Of a DNA stretch of 64,000 nt, positions 51,101 through 63,169 are shown piece after piece. The translations under genes were made by a program, and so were the position numbers. The stretch lies in contig SCFE01000064.1 in NCBI GenBank assembly GCA_004352715.1, positions 1,807,535-1,871,534 on the forward strand, given 5' to 3'. How positions within the stretch are numbered: position 1 is the first letter of the stretch; every line of letters starts with the position of its first letter. Source of the stretch: Hofstenia miamia. Taxonomy: Eukaryota > Xenacoelomorpha > Acoela. The notes below the pieces were generated by a model, which saw only the letters and a list, made by a program, of their open reading frames with translations, made no database searches and was not told where the DNA came from.

Positions 51101-52430
51101 TGTGTAATGGTGTGTTAAGATGTAAATTTTTCATTTAATGTGGACAAATGGCAATTAGGAGGATAGGTATTTTTATTTTCTTTTACACAAACTTTAGTAC
51201 AAATACAAACCGAAAAAACAATTGGAGAAGCGATGATATTGAAAATGCACACTTTTGCTGAAATTCATTATTTTATAAATCTACAATATATATATATATA
51301 TATGCTATTTCTACCGTTTTGTACGCCGTTTTTCATTCATCTTGAACTCGGTTTTAGACATAACTGCTTGAAATTTTGTATATATATATATAAACGTTTT
51401 AAAAATCATTGTCAGAACAAAATCATAACCCCAATTTTTAAATCATTAAAAACATCTGATATTATAATGAACAAGGACATTCTTGAATTAGACTTGATTT
51501 CATCTCTAGTTTATGAATACAATTGTGACGATTGTCAAAAATTGTACATTGGTGAAACAAGTCGTCATTTAATTACAAGAGCAAATGAACATTTTAAGGG
51601 CATCTAAAATCGGAAATATTTCTCCACAAACATCAACCAAGTCTAAAAAATTTTGAAATTTTAAAAAGAACAAAGGAATTAAAAATAATGGAGACTCTTT
51701 ACATTAAGAACAAAAATAAAGAGCAATTAATTAATAACCAACTAAGTAATAACATCCTAAAAATATTTTAAGTGCATGCATATTTAAAGTTTCAATGTAG
51801 ACTAGAAGTCATTGTAGTTTATTGTAAATTTATATTGCCGCAATTTTGTTCTGACGATGATTTTTAAAATCGAAAACGTTTAACGTTTAATGTTTGCTGT
51901 GTTCATATCAATGTATCTCAGTAATCTATGCAATATATATATAATTTTGGACTTCTTATATTTTCCTAGTCAATTTCGTATTAATTTTTCACCCCCCCTT
52001 GGTTATGATATACACTTAGACGCAACTTTTTTGAAAATAAAATACTTTCATTTTTGTCACTGTTTATAAAATGGTACCTCGTGACCGCTGGCAAAACCTT
52101 GTGAATCGCTCGAGTAAGTTTGCAGAACCAATTGTTTCCTGGATCAGTTAATATCCAGTGACTGTTTAAGACATTCGTAATCGCAAGACCAGGGACCCCA
52201 ATAAGCGCCTGCAAGAGATCGCATACTGCCAAATTTACAATGAATACATTGCAGTAGGACTGTTTCATTTCCCGGTGAGACAGAACTGTCCAAACCACAA
52301 TGACATTGCCAAACACTGAGGCGACTATGCAGGCGAAAAATGCTCCCAATTTCACAATCATGAAAATGTCAATGATCTCGTAGAGATTGATTTTAGAGTC
52401 TTGTAGCGTGCAATTGGTAACGTTGAGCAT
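25203..52430 (-). CDS. Class A (rhodopsin-like) G-protein-coupled receptor, probably peptide-type
   Basis: Five exons give a frame-consistent protein of about 386 aa: 52430-52098, 37972-37743, 28064-27920, 26316-26123, 25461-25203. The N-terminus has two N-glycosylation sequons (NVT, NCT). TM1 has GNVIV; TM2 has NLAVCDL; ECL1 has a Trp, and the conserved Cys precedes TM3 (WFCKL). TM3 ends in VDRWWAI rather than DRY. TM4 has W, and ECL2 has Cys residues and a sequon. TM5 has CIPLTF; TM6 has TRLPRY in place of CWxP; TM7 has HNPVIYAVMN. Helix 8 (YRDQYYSVL) is followed by a possible palmitoylation Cys and an 80-residue tail. All seven helices are present, so it should be a plasma-membrane signalling receptor. 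ECL2 spacing and helix 8 favour a peptide receptor, but the DRxWAI motif also recalls amine receptors, so the ligand is unassigned. Introns are about 14.1, 9.7, 1.6 and 0.66 kb. The exon 1/2 join is three residues short of normal TM3. Confidence 0.87.
25686..25905. repeat. Nested foldback repeats in receptor intron 4
   Basis: Two inverted-repeat pairs occur here. TCCAAACTTTTTTGCA (about 25686) pairs with TGCAAAAAAGTTTGGA (about 25868), and CTAGAGTGTTCTTT (about 25822) pairs with AAAGAACACTCTAG (about 25892). This suggests one miniature element inserted in or next to another. No coding content. Confidence 0.6.
26740..26988 (+). other. Unidentified open frame in receptor intron 3
   Basis: A 78-codon plus-strand frame (from an ATG-like start at 26752) ends ...GHDVGVHPQPKDKNNPIAP then IGYINKYLSNG. 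Its composition looks more protein-like than the surrounding AT-rich frames. I recognise no family. It may be a transposon remnant or a chance frame. Confidence 0.2.
27324..27356. repeat. (TA)n microsatellite
   Basis: Alternating TA run of about 33 bp in receptor intron 3, close to the inverted repeat at 27371-27436. Confidence 0.95.
27371..27436. repeat. Perfect 14-bp inverted repeat
   Basis: CTGTACTATGGGAA (27371-27384) and its exact reverse complement TTCCCATAGTACAG (27423-27436) enclose 38 nt, placed just after the TA tract. It could be a very small foldback element or a cruciform-forming site. Confidence 0.7.
27881..27881. other. Single-base assembly join
   Basis: A lone N in receptor intron 3, 39 bases from exon 3, at a poly-T/TA junction. 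No duplicated flanks were seen here. Confidence 0.8.
28600..29250 (-). pseudogene. Mariner/Tc1-like transposase fossil
   Basis: On the minus strand, QELNVSRSTMQRILVKDLHLR (about 29055-28990), followed after decay by LLEHQNNAAYLVKILFSAKLY and PNKPDTIYVFD (about 28930-28820), matches the order of the second helix-turn-helix (VS..T..RIL..DL.L) and the first catalytic block (KI.FSDEA.F) of mariner-like transposases. The catalytic Asp is lost (FSAKL) and stops are frequent. It lies in receptor intron 2. Confidence 0.6.
30180..30560 (-). pseudogene. Probable mariner-like transposase fragment
   Basis: Minus-strand residues LLAEIWTKYSVDRCITDES (about 30452-30395), then MVWPSKNWKK and HPYNGVSGYFNAVDGLW, weakly resemble the catalytic-core region of mariner/IS630-type transposases. 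Stops follow at once. The assignment rests on a few motifs only. Confidence 0.38.
30668..31095. mobile_element. Tigger/pogo-like miniature element
   Basis: 428 bp with inverted ends CAGTCACGCGTTGGTTTAA (left) and, inverted at the right, CTGTCGCGCCTTGGTTTAA, flanked on both sides by TA. The interior repeats TTTAACGTA-like motifs many times in both orientations. TA target, CAGT-type ends and this internal motif array are what I expect of non-autonomous Tigger/pogo elements. It lies in receptor intron 2, next to the mariner fragment. Confidence 0.75.
31765..31797. repeat. Solo terminal repeat related to the intact Tc1 element
   Basis: GTCTCATTTTTCTTGCAATCAGCTACAGG resembles the right terminal repeat of the Tc1 element ending at 12464 (GTCTCATTTTTTTGCAGCCAACTATA). 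No partner end was found nearby, so this looks like a decayed, truncated relative. Confidence 0.45.
32128..32591. mobile_element. hAT-type miniature element with perfect 8-bp target duplication
   Basis: 464 bp. Both ends begin CAGGGTTGG (left CAGGGTTGGCTGATTATAAT; right inverted CAGGGTTGGGTGATTTATGA). The 8-bp TTATAACT occurs immediately outside each end (32120-32127 and 32592-32599), which is diagnostic of hAT insertion. The sub-terminal regions carry the palindrome TGATTATAATCA, twice on the left and once on the right. It encodes nothing. Confidence 0.92.
33252..33485. mobile_element. piggyBac-type miniature element
   Basis: 234 bp flanked by TTAA on both sides (33248-33251 and 33486-33489). 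The ends are CTCTTTCACTGCG and, inverted, CCCTTTCACTGCG. Three spaced copies of a CTGCGAAATTCGACTTTAGTC-like unit occur in the left half (about 33260, 33302 and 33352), probably transposase-binding repeats. The TTAA target and CCCTTT-type ends identify the piggyBac superfamily. Confidence 0.88.
34400..34576. mobile_element. Miniature inverted-repeat element
   Basis: Left arm GCTTCGGTTAGACGATGTGATTA (34403) matches, inverted, the right arm ending GTCTAACCGTAGCCTAA (34576). A further internal arm pair (TGTGATTA and TAATCACATAATCTTACCG) lies inside. The TTAGGC..CGGTTAGAC end resembles in style, but not in sequence, the element at 48478. Superfamily unknown. Confidence 0.6.
36022..36052. repeat. 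(TA)n microsatellite
   Basis: Alternating TA run of about 31 bp in receptor intron 2. Confidence 0.95.
36754..37120. mobile_element. Tigger/pogo-like miniature element, second family
   Basis: 367 bp flanked by TA on both sides. The ends are CAGCCAAACCTCGGTTATC (left) and CAGTCAAACCTCGGTTTTC (right, inverted). The interior is studded with TTCGAAC/CTCGAAC motifs in both orientations. The TA target and CAGTCAAACCTCGGTTTTCG-type ends are characteristic of Tigger-like elements. It is markedly more GC-rich than its surroundings. Confidence 0.85.
37988..44400. other. Receptor intron 1 (first part), no exon recognised
   Basis: AT-rich, with no protein-like frame that I can identify. Short frames at 40704-40979 (+), 41336-41632 (+) and 41924-41661 (-) have no recognisable motif. 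A 26-bp tandem repeat lies at 38828-38879. Confidence 0.5.
38828..38879. repeat. 26-bp unit tandemly duplicated
   Basis: Two adjacent copies of a unit beginning TATGTGTGTGCACTTGTAAC, nearly identical. Confidence 0.85.
44426..44780. other. Duplicated sequence around a single-N join (177 bp x2)
   Basis: Bases 44426-44602 recur directly after the N at 44603 as 44604-44780 with several substitutions and small indels (for example ACAAATAATG versus ACAAGGATG). The pattern fits two alleles or contig ends placed in series rather than a biological tandem repeat. Confidence 0.8.
45234..45449 (+). CDS. Possible small two-helix membrane protein exon
   Basis: A 71-codon frame from ATG to TAG inside receptor intron 1, opposite strand. 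Two hydrophobic segments are visible: about residues 11-33 (VCLLVVKSILIL...) and about 42-61 (ASVTLCINLFTSLVIVLL), joined by a short polar loop. An acceptor-like CAATGACAG precedes the frame by 13 bases. The N-L-x-T-x-LV pattern in the second helix faintly resembles the ninjurin family. The evidence is too thin to name it, and it could be a chance frame in AT-rich DNA. Confidence 0.27.
   Translation: MANVSFSVYFRVCLLVVKSILILNNLILEFYTALSKNYKIELASVTLCINLFTSLVIVLLSNATMSADRII
46043..47619. other. 788-bp sequence repeated on both sides of a single-N join
   Basis: 46043-46830 recurs after the N at 46831 as 46832-47619, apparently without differences. Near-perfect identity over 788 bp abutting a lone N is the signature of overlapping contig ends that were not merged. 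The short frames at 46608 and 47397 are therefore one locus counted twice. Confidence 0.88.
47397..47642 (+). CDS. Short open frame with signal-peptide-like start (duplicate at 46608)
   Basis: An 81-codon frame whose ATG directly follows an acceptor-like ATTTTACAG. Residues 5-22 are strongly hydrophobic (FILTSSITVFLLILLTYP), followed by an Asn-rich polar stretch, basic sites (NRKSRH) and one Cys. This is the layout of a small secreted precursor, but there is no known motif, and the AT-rich background makes chance frames common. The same frame appears at 46608-46865 in the other copy of the assembly duplication, where it runs through the N. Confidence 0.25.
   Translation: MEVMEFILTSSITVFLLILLTYPVDNNNEFFARNNTIHKISRCLENFYYENIIINRKSRHQISFKKLNLLSNKKNIMGWGS
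48128..48156. repeat. (TA)n microsatellite and nearby single-N join
   Basis: TA tract of about 28 bp. A lone N follows at 48182; no duplicated flank was noticed there. Confidence 0.9.
48274..48388. repeat. 57-bp tandem duplication
   Basis: Two adjacent copies of a 57-bp unit starting TATTGGTGAATTACT and containing CAGTTTCTTGTGTAATTCG, differing at one or two positions. Confidence 0.85.
48478..48627 (+). mobile_element. Miniature inverted-repeat element, copy 2 (well preserved)
   Basis: 150 bp from TTAGG to CCTAA. Inverted ends share AAACGATACAACTTTTGTTG perfectly, plus the flanking GGC..CGC bases. The interior aligns in reverse orientation to the older copy at 4758-4891, establishing a repeat family with at least two members in this window. 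Non-coding. Confidence 0.85.
49250..49345. repeat. 24-bp unit repeated at 72-bp spacing
   Basis: ACTTTACTTTACGGCAGTGTACGA occurs at 49250-49273 and 49322-49345. Between them TTAAGTAAGGTAAAGTAAA is a partial inverse of the same unit, so the block is palindromic. GTACGAGGTCTTA, at the right edge of the first unit, also occurs just before the element at 48478, hinting at related termini. Confidence 0.7.
51286..51302. repeat. Short (TA)n tract
   Basis: About 17 bp of alternating TA; a similar short tract lies at 51379-51390, abutting the Penelope-like relic. Confidence 0.85.
51390..51886 (+). mobile_element. Penelope-like element 3' fragment with GIY-YIG endonuclease
   Basis: The frame through 51470-51600 reads SSLVYEYNCDDCQKLYIGETSR then ITRANEH, which is the zinc-binding CxxC plus GIY-YIG nuclease signature (here LYIGET, R, EH) of Penelope-like retroelements. 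After a stop or frameshift, the C-terminal block continues as METLYIKNKNKEQLINNQLS and LKIF (about 51690-51770). The reverse transcriptase is missing upstream, so it is 5'-truncated. The fragment is bracketed by an imperfect inverted repeat of about 30 bp (51390-51425 and 51843-51886). It lies in receptor intron 1. Confidence 0.82.
51843..51900 (+). ncRNA. Hammerhead-ribozyme-like motif at the Penelope-like 3' end
   Basis: The core CTGACGA (51851-51857; consensus CUGANGA) is followed by a hairpin GATTT-TTA-AAATC (51859-51871), GAAA (51872-51875), then a 5-bp hairpin ACGTT-T-AACGT (51876-51886). GCAA upstream (about 51839-51842) could pair with TTGC at about 51894 to close stem I. Penelope-like elements are known to carry hammerhead ribozymes, which supports the reading. 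One extra T lies between the core and stem II, and the cleavage triplet is unclear, so activity is doubtful. Confidence 0.45.
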
Positions 52431-52439
52431 CGCTTTCAA

Positions 52440-53940
52440 TTCTGAAGCTGAAATGCTACTTTAAACAACTTCTCATTGGTTAATGCATTAACTGGCGATA
52501 TCGGATTGGATGTTTTAATGTTTTATAATTTTCCGTATTTTCTTATGTAGATTATCGTTAGTCTGGACTGATCATACTTCAATTTAATTTTAACATCTTT
52601 CTTCCATTGCATATGTAACAAACATATTTGATTAACAAGTAACAGTGATAGCTCGCAAATGAACTTGCTTCTTCCGCAGTATGTTGGATTTGAAAGTACA
52701 TTATCAGGATTAGGTTAGTATTGCTATAATAATGGGATTGCTTTGGGATAAAAATTGGATCAATATGCAATGTAGCGTTACAAACCTCAAAATTTATGTA
52801 TAAGTTCAACCTTACCACACAAAAGTCCAAATGTGCATTTCGTTTTCTGCCTTGGTAATGATATATTTGGGTTTTTCCTTTAAATATTAGGAAAAACTCT
52901 TAATACATAAAAATGTCTTTGACACAATTGTTTGCTCTAAGGAGAAAATTCTTTCTGACTTTGTTTAGCAAAATGTCCCACTGTATATAGATTTGTGAAA
53001 AGGTAAATTTCAAAGAACATTTAGGTTTTTGTCTTGACACTACATAAGTAGTTTTAAAGTGCAACGTGTTATCTCCGATTTGTGTCACCTGAAATGTCTG
53101 TTTTTGCGTTTTTTAAATGCGTATTCTTGCAATCCAAAGTTTATAATTGTGTCACAATAACATAATTTTATTGAAAACTATTATTTCAATTATTCTTTCT
53201 GGGCAATTTTACCAATAATATATTAAAGATATCGACAACACGAATCTCTTTTATTCGTTTTTAATTGTAATTTAGGTTTGCAATGATATAGCCAAGTAGT
53301 TATATATTTTTTAAAAATAGTCTACCAACTGGAAATTAAAGCATTATAATCTTGTATTTCATAGTTTATACGTATTGAACCTTGTTAAAATAACAAGTTT
53401 TACTTTTATAACAGATAGCCATAATTCTGGTTGGTCTGTACATAAAGCGATAACTATTGATAATATAATAATGTTTATTTTAATTGATTTCATTAAAAAT
53501 TAGTGTGAAGCGTAAACATTTCCAGAGAATTGCAGGGCTTAAAAAATCATTATCATTTGGGAGTAAAACTACCATTGCAGTCCACGCACACCATACCAGA
53601 ATATTTACCAAAATTTATAAATGCTGTAGCTAACAACGTCATCGATTTTATGATACTGACCATAAAGTTATAGCATTCTAAATTAGCTTTTGTGGGGAAT
53701 TGTCTCAATTGATTTGGTTTTGAATTAATATACTTACTCCTTCATATTTTACAAGGTTAAAGCAACGAGGCATTTTAATTCTTGACTGTGAATTTGATCT
53801 TTTCCTGTCTTAGAGATATGGCTTGTTTGCATCAGTTATTTTTTATGGTTACGGTTAATATCAATTGTAGTTGCGGTTAAAGGTCTGCTTAGTGCGTTTG
53901 TAAAATTTCAAATATTTTTACAGGTATGAAGAAAAAGCTG
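52440..53940. other. Spacer upstream of the receptor
   Basis: Presumed receptor promoter/5'UTR side. AGCATTTCAG lies 17 bases before the ATG and could be a splice acceptor. No other gene seen. Confidence 0.5.
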
Positions 53941-53953
53941 TCGAACTTTCATT

Positions 53954-53972
53954 ATATATATATATATATATA
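53954..53972. repeat. (TA)n tract, left flank of Tc1 element
   Basis: Alternating TA directly abutting the left terminal repeat; the matching tract on the other side is at 55600-55631. Confidence 0.95.
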
Positions 53973-55597
53973 CAGTATTGGAAATATGTATTCGACCACC
54001 TTGCTATTTTGAATAAATAATGAACATTCATTGGATAGAGTGTGCGTGAGATTATAACTAAGTGTTACTTTGATTGAGAAGGAAGAATCTGTAATTCTAA
54101 TACCATAAAATATGTAGAATAACAATTGGCTATTATTTTTTAATCAAAATTAGAAAACTTGTATTGGAAAAATGTATTCGGCCGCATGAAAAAATTTTAA
54201 CAAATGAGCAAATCCGAAAAAAGTAAATTTAAAATAAGATACATAAATTTATAATTGATGCAATACAAGCACTTAGCAACAAAATGGTTTCTTCTAATAT
54301 TTTGTAGGGCGTCTCTTTCACGAATACCAGCATCAATTTAATCAGGGATTGAAGCAAAAAGTCTTTCAATAAAGCTGTTGGGAATTGCATAAAATCCTTT
54401 TTTTATTGCGCCCCACAGCTCGTTTTTAGTGTGAAGAGTATGCTGTAAAATTCGATATTTTACCTCATTCCACATAATTTCGATAATGTTAAGGTCTGGA
54501 GATTGGCCACGCCCGGCAGCAAGGATTGCAACCCCATTATTGTGAAGGGAATTTTTCATTTCTTTTGAGGTATGACATAGAGCACCATCCTGCTGATATC
54601 TTGATCACTTGTAAGAAGTGGCAAGAGTTTCTTTTCTAGAATCCGAGCATATTGAGAGCTTCGGAGAGTACCAGTGATGTGATAAATCTTGCGAAAGCCA
54701 CACTTCCATATTGCACCTCATACCATGACAGACTTCCCACAATAATTCATGGTCCCCTGAGTAAGTTGAGGCAAGAATCTGAACTTCTGACCAATTGGTT
54801 TCTTTATCAACATTTTTTTTCTATGAGTATAGCTCAAATCTTGACTTATCTGAAAACATTACATTAGACCAATGTTCAGATGAATTGTCTCTCATTAAAT
54901 TGGCCATCCTCACCTGGCGAAATCTTTGCTTTGAGGTTAAGAATGGTTTTCTGGATGCCACGAAAGTCCCAGTTGTGTGTTTCTTCAGGATATTCGCACA
55001 TTTCTTGCTGTCACAATGTGACTATCAAACCATTTTTTGCGAAATTCCTCTGAAGTGTTCCTGGGATTTCGCTTTAAAAGGCATACAAAAGCTGTCTGAG
55101 AAGTTTTGGAGGTCTTCTTTGGTCTTCCAGACTTTGGCTTGGTGGCAATGATGTTTTCAGAAGTGAAACGTCTGATGATATCCCCGACAGTAATCTATAT
55201 TACGTTGACTCATCCCTTCCAAATGTTTGGAGATAATCAACTCGCGGATGGAAATAGGTACGTAACCAGGCATCATATATGGCGAAGAAAGACTGTAATT
55301 AGGTATTTTCAATATAAATAGACTAAAAATAGCTCAACCAATGAAATTATTTAAAGATTCTCTGATTTGGTCTGAAGTGGCCGAATACTTTTTTCCAAGA
55401 AAAAATTAGCTAACCACGAGCATTATAGGATTTCTCCTTGCGATTTAAAGTAAACAATGATTTTTATGTCTCACCATTGATGAATTCCTCTTTCTGCAAC
55501 ACCAAATCTAATTAAAAATTACCTATGACATTCTTGGAGTCAATTCCTTGGAAATATTTATGACATATAATAACTGGCCGAATTCTTTTTTCCAGTA

Positions 55598-55599
<2 letters not shown>
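53973..55599 (-). mobile_element. Tc1-type transposon with double (IR/DR) terminal repeats
   Basis: 1,627 bp. The outer ends are CAGTATTGGAAATATGTATTC (left) and, inverted, CAGTACTGGAAAAAAGAATTC (right). Inner repeats of the same motif lie about 190 bp inside each end (about 54163 and 55375-55395), giving the IR/DR arrangement known from Sleeping-Beauty-like Tc1 elements. Both ends abut TA microsatellites, consistent with insertion into a TA tract. The enclosed transposase is broken. Confidence 0.85.
54338..55300 (-). pseudogene. Tc1 transposase, degenerate
   Basis: The minus strand reads QQDGALCHTSKEMKNSL (second catalytic Asp), then QSPDLNIIEIMWNEVK (catalytic Glu) and ELWGAI...IPNSFIERLFASIPD, a typical Tc1 C-terminus ending at 54338. 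Frame shifts separate the first Asp region and the N-terminal DNA-binding half, so the copy is inactive. Confidence 0.8.

Positions 55600-55631
<32 letters not shown>
55600..55631. repeat. (TA)n tract, right flank of Tc1 element
   Basis: Alternating TA of about 30 bp followed by a short TG run. Confidence 0.95.
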
Positions 55632-55639
<8 letters not shown>

Positions 55640-57394
55640 AACGCTAGTAGCAAATTTATCTTTGATTTAAGAAATCTTTTTTGAGTCTTTTGTTTAATTT
55701 TAGATTCAGTTTTTGCTGTCTATTAACTCAATCCAAACATTTTTTATTAAAATGTTGTTTTTTTCAATCCCCAGCCCATTGTCTGTTTTGTACTTGAATC
55801 CTATTAGAAATATAAATATGTAAACAATGTTTTGTGAAATGTTGACAATTGCTAAATGACTAGAATTTTGCCATAAATTTTGAAATAAAACTTCAAATGT
55901 TTGTTTCTTAATGAAGTAAAGTTTGCTTTCAATAAATAAATAAATAACTAAATAAGTAAATGTAGAAATATATATGTATGTATACATTTTGATGTTTTAA
56001 AGGAAGACATTCCATTTTGGACTAAACTACTTGAATTAAGCAAAATTCCCTCATCAATCGTAGTATCCCTCTAGAAATATTTTGTTAGAATTTTATTTAT
56101 TTCTATAATTTTAGCCTGCGGTCATTCCTTGCCTTAAACCTTGAAAAGAGTTTTTCAGAAATTGATTTGTGATATAAATAAATGAGCTCTTGTGACCGAT
56201 GGCAATATAAATTTATCAGTTTATCTCTTCCAAAGTGAAGGTTGCGCTATTGGTCTGCGTCGAACAAATTATTTCAATTCTAAATTTATTCTGAAATGTT
56301 GTTAAGGTTATTTTTCCTTTTAGTTTATGAATACATTTGTAATATAGATGCCAGTGCTATTTGTGTACTTATTTTTAAATATTTGCAATAATTCAGTGTT
56401 CTACTTGTCAAGTATTAAGCCTAATGTAATTCGAGTCTTCTCAGCCTTGTCTCACCGATTAACCCTTTTTAGCATTTGTCAAAATCTCATTCACCCCCTT
56501 ATTTCCTAAATTTCAAAAATTTCAATGCCTCCTTTATGTGGCAGCTATGGATTTTCATTATTCTTCACATCTCAGATCCAATAGACATTTACTACATAGT
56601 AGTAATTCAACTCTTAAATCTCGAAATTCGTCCCCGATGCGAACCTCTGGTGCAAGTCTTTTGGATATCTCGAAATCAACTCTAAATCTTGAGGAGTTGG
56701 GTTTTTCATTCTTCGTTTAAAACTGCTCATTTCTATTCAGGGCTGGCTGAAAAAAGACAAGGGTGTTTTAAATCATGTTTAAAACATTGTTCTAAACAAG
56801 TGTTTTTTTTAAAAGATTTTTTTCAATGTTTTTTTTCAACGTATCAATATAAGAAGCTGATAAATATTTTTGACAATCAAATTTAATATTATTTGAATGT
56901 TATGTTGTCGCCATGGGATATGTGCATTCTCAGCTACGGAACAGCCTTTCTAGCGAGAAAGTTCATGAACTGTCTTTCTGCTGTCGTATTTTAAAGGACA
57001 CTTGAATACTACGCATATTTATGAAATGTTATATCATTGTACACTGCATATATGAAACAAAAAATTTTCTGAAAAAAACGTGTTTTAAGCAAATAAAACA
57101 AATAAAACGGTTTTGTTTTTTTCCTAAAAAACATTTTGGCAGCCCTGTTTCTATTCGTAGAAATTTTATACTAAGTGACTTTAATCTTTATTTTCAACTG
57201 GGCGTTATCATCTGCTGTCTACCTAAATTTTCTACTTCAATTTAGTCAACAATTTTATTTATCTCAATACAGACGAGGTCATTTTCTAAGGATTTATAGG
57301 CAGTTATATTTATTGAAATGTGAGTCCTTAGGTATACGGCTTCATTTAATAGAAAGCAAATGGACTTCTAATTATAAATAATTTCTTATTTTTA
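55640..57394. other. Intergenic, no gene recognised
   Basis: AT-rich spacer between the Tc1 element and POLQ. Several plus-strand open frames (56476-57381) have no recognisable motif. POLQ promoter elements are presumably near the right end but none is distinctive. Confidence 0.5.
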
Positions 57395-57420
57395 GTTTTA
57401 ATGATCTGTCATGCGTTTAA

Positions 57421-61680
<4,260 letters not shown>

Positions 61681-61948
61681 AGGCCCGTAGCCACGCGGAT
61701 TAGGAGGCGTCGAACCCCCCGGAAGGTCAGGCAACCTCTCCTAGAAAAAAAGCTAAAAGCAAGATCAACATGTAAAAATAAAATTTGTTAATTCAATTGT
61801 TGTAACATGGCTCTTAATAATGAAATTCTAAGGTCTATTTTGCCTATATTTTCAAAAAATTTTGTGGGGCTTCACCCCGCCTTTGGTCACTTAGTTGATC
61901 ACTATACTAGATGACCTCACAATTCAGAAAATCCGCTTACGCCCATGG
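61681..61948. mobile_element. Probable miniature inverted-repeat element
   Basis: Left end AGGCCCGTAGCCACGCGGATT and right end, inverted, ATCCATGGGCGTAAGCGGATT form a recognisable imperfect inverted repeat. The interior has CCCCCC and GGGGCTTCACCCCGCC patches typical of this widespread kind of non-autonomous element. About 268 bp; no target duplication resolved. Confidence 0.55.
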
Positions 61949-61949
61949 A

Positions 61950-62890
61950 TGCACCAAAAATAAAATGGTGTACGGACTTGGTAAAATTTTGGTAAACCCA
62001 TATCCACACAGCCCTACTTCGCATTAGATGAATTTTCTTCATTTCCAAAAACATACCATGGTGAAACTGATTCTCTGATTTTATGTATATCTCGTCATAA
62101 ATTATCGAACAATAATGCTGAATGTTCTCAAGCGAAGCAAAACCAGAAGTTTTTGTAGAAATATTTGTTGTTGATGTATATCTTGTTTAGCTCAAAGTTC
62201 TTGAATTGCAATATGTCGGCTAGTTTTTCGTAAGTTGCGGATAGAATTGAAAATATCTGGAAACAACGAAAAACTAGCTCTGATGAATATCTTCAACCGT
62301 TCTTAGACAATTGTAGCAAAATATATTTTTCATTATCTACAAATTTAGCAACAGGCGTTTTCAATGAAACGTATTTGTTTAGGGCAAATTGTGTGATAAA
62401 TTTAATTTTTAGTATTGCTAACCCCGATGAAATGTCTACTTCTGAAAATTTAACTATGGGAAGGACATTAATAGCATTTTCAACTACCCTCACCGGCTTA
62501 TGTTTTTTGCAGAAATCTACTTTGGAGCCGTTCTCCAATACGCAAGCTAAATAATTTAAATCATTGCTATTATCTAAATACCACGAAATGTGTAAAGATA
62601 TTTCGTAGATGGTAATCGATTAATGAACAAAATGTAGAATACTTTTGAATTTTTTAAAAGTTTTCGACCTGTTCAATTGTCAAATTGCTTAGGTGTTCAC
62701 CTCATTTGCTGCTTTCCCCAAATATTGTTACTATTGGAATTGTGTTGATCTGCCTTTCATGACATTGGGAAGGTTAAAAATTGATTGCTGATGCTTATAT
62801 TTTTCACAGCCTTTCTTCCTTACTTTAACACTCGAAGTTTGTCTTAAAATGATGTCTTGGGGGTAAGTTTGACCCCATGAGAAAAATTAC
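61950..62890. other. Unassigned, possibly transposon-derived
   Basis: A minus-strand frame at 62538-62293 is uninterrupted but has no motif I recognise. It could be part of the neighbouring element or chance. Confidence 0.3.
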
Positions 62891-63169
62891 TGATAAAAAA
62901 GTTTAAGTTTTATTTACGTTTACTACAAAGTGTATTAGTTACTGAATGAATTTGCATACAACATTGAAGCATCTTTAGTACTTGGATGAGTACTTATTGT
63001 CATTTTCACGCTAATAAATGAAACAACATCCCCGATGAATAGAAGTAGAATTTTCTTGCGTCATTGGAGCTTCTATTGAAATTCCAAACAATGATGCGGC
63101 TGAAAAATGCTTGGCATGCGAGCTTGTTTGAATTGCAGACGTTTTTCAAAGTATGGTATTACCGTCTCT

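Noticed and set aside
54652-55321. Plus-strand frames of 71-118 codons
   Set aside because: They are antisense shadows of the decayed Tc1 transposase read on the minus strand.
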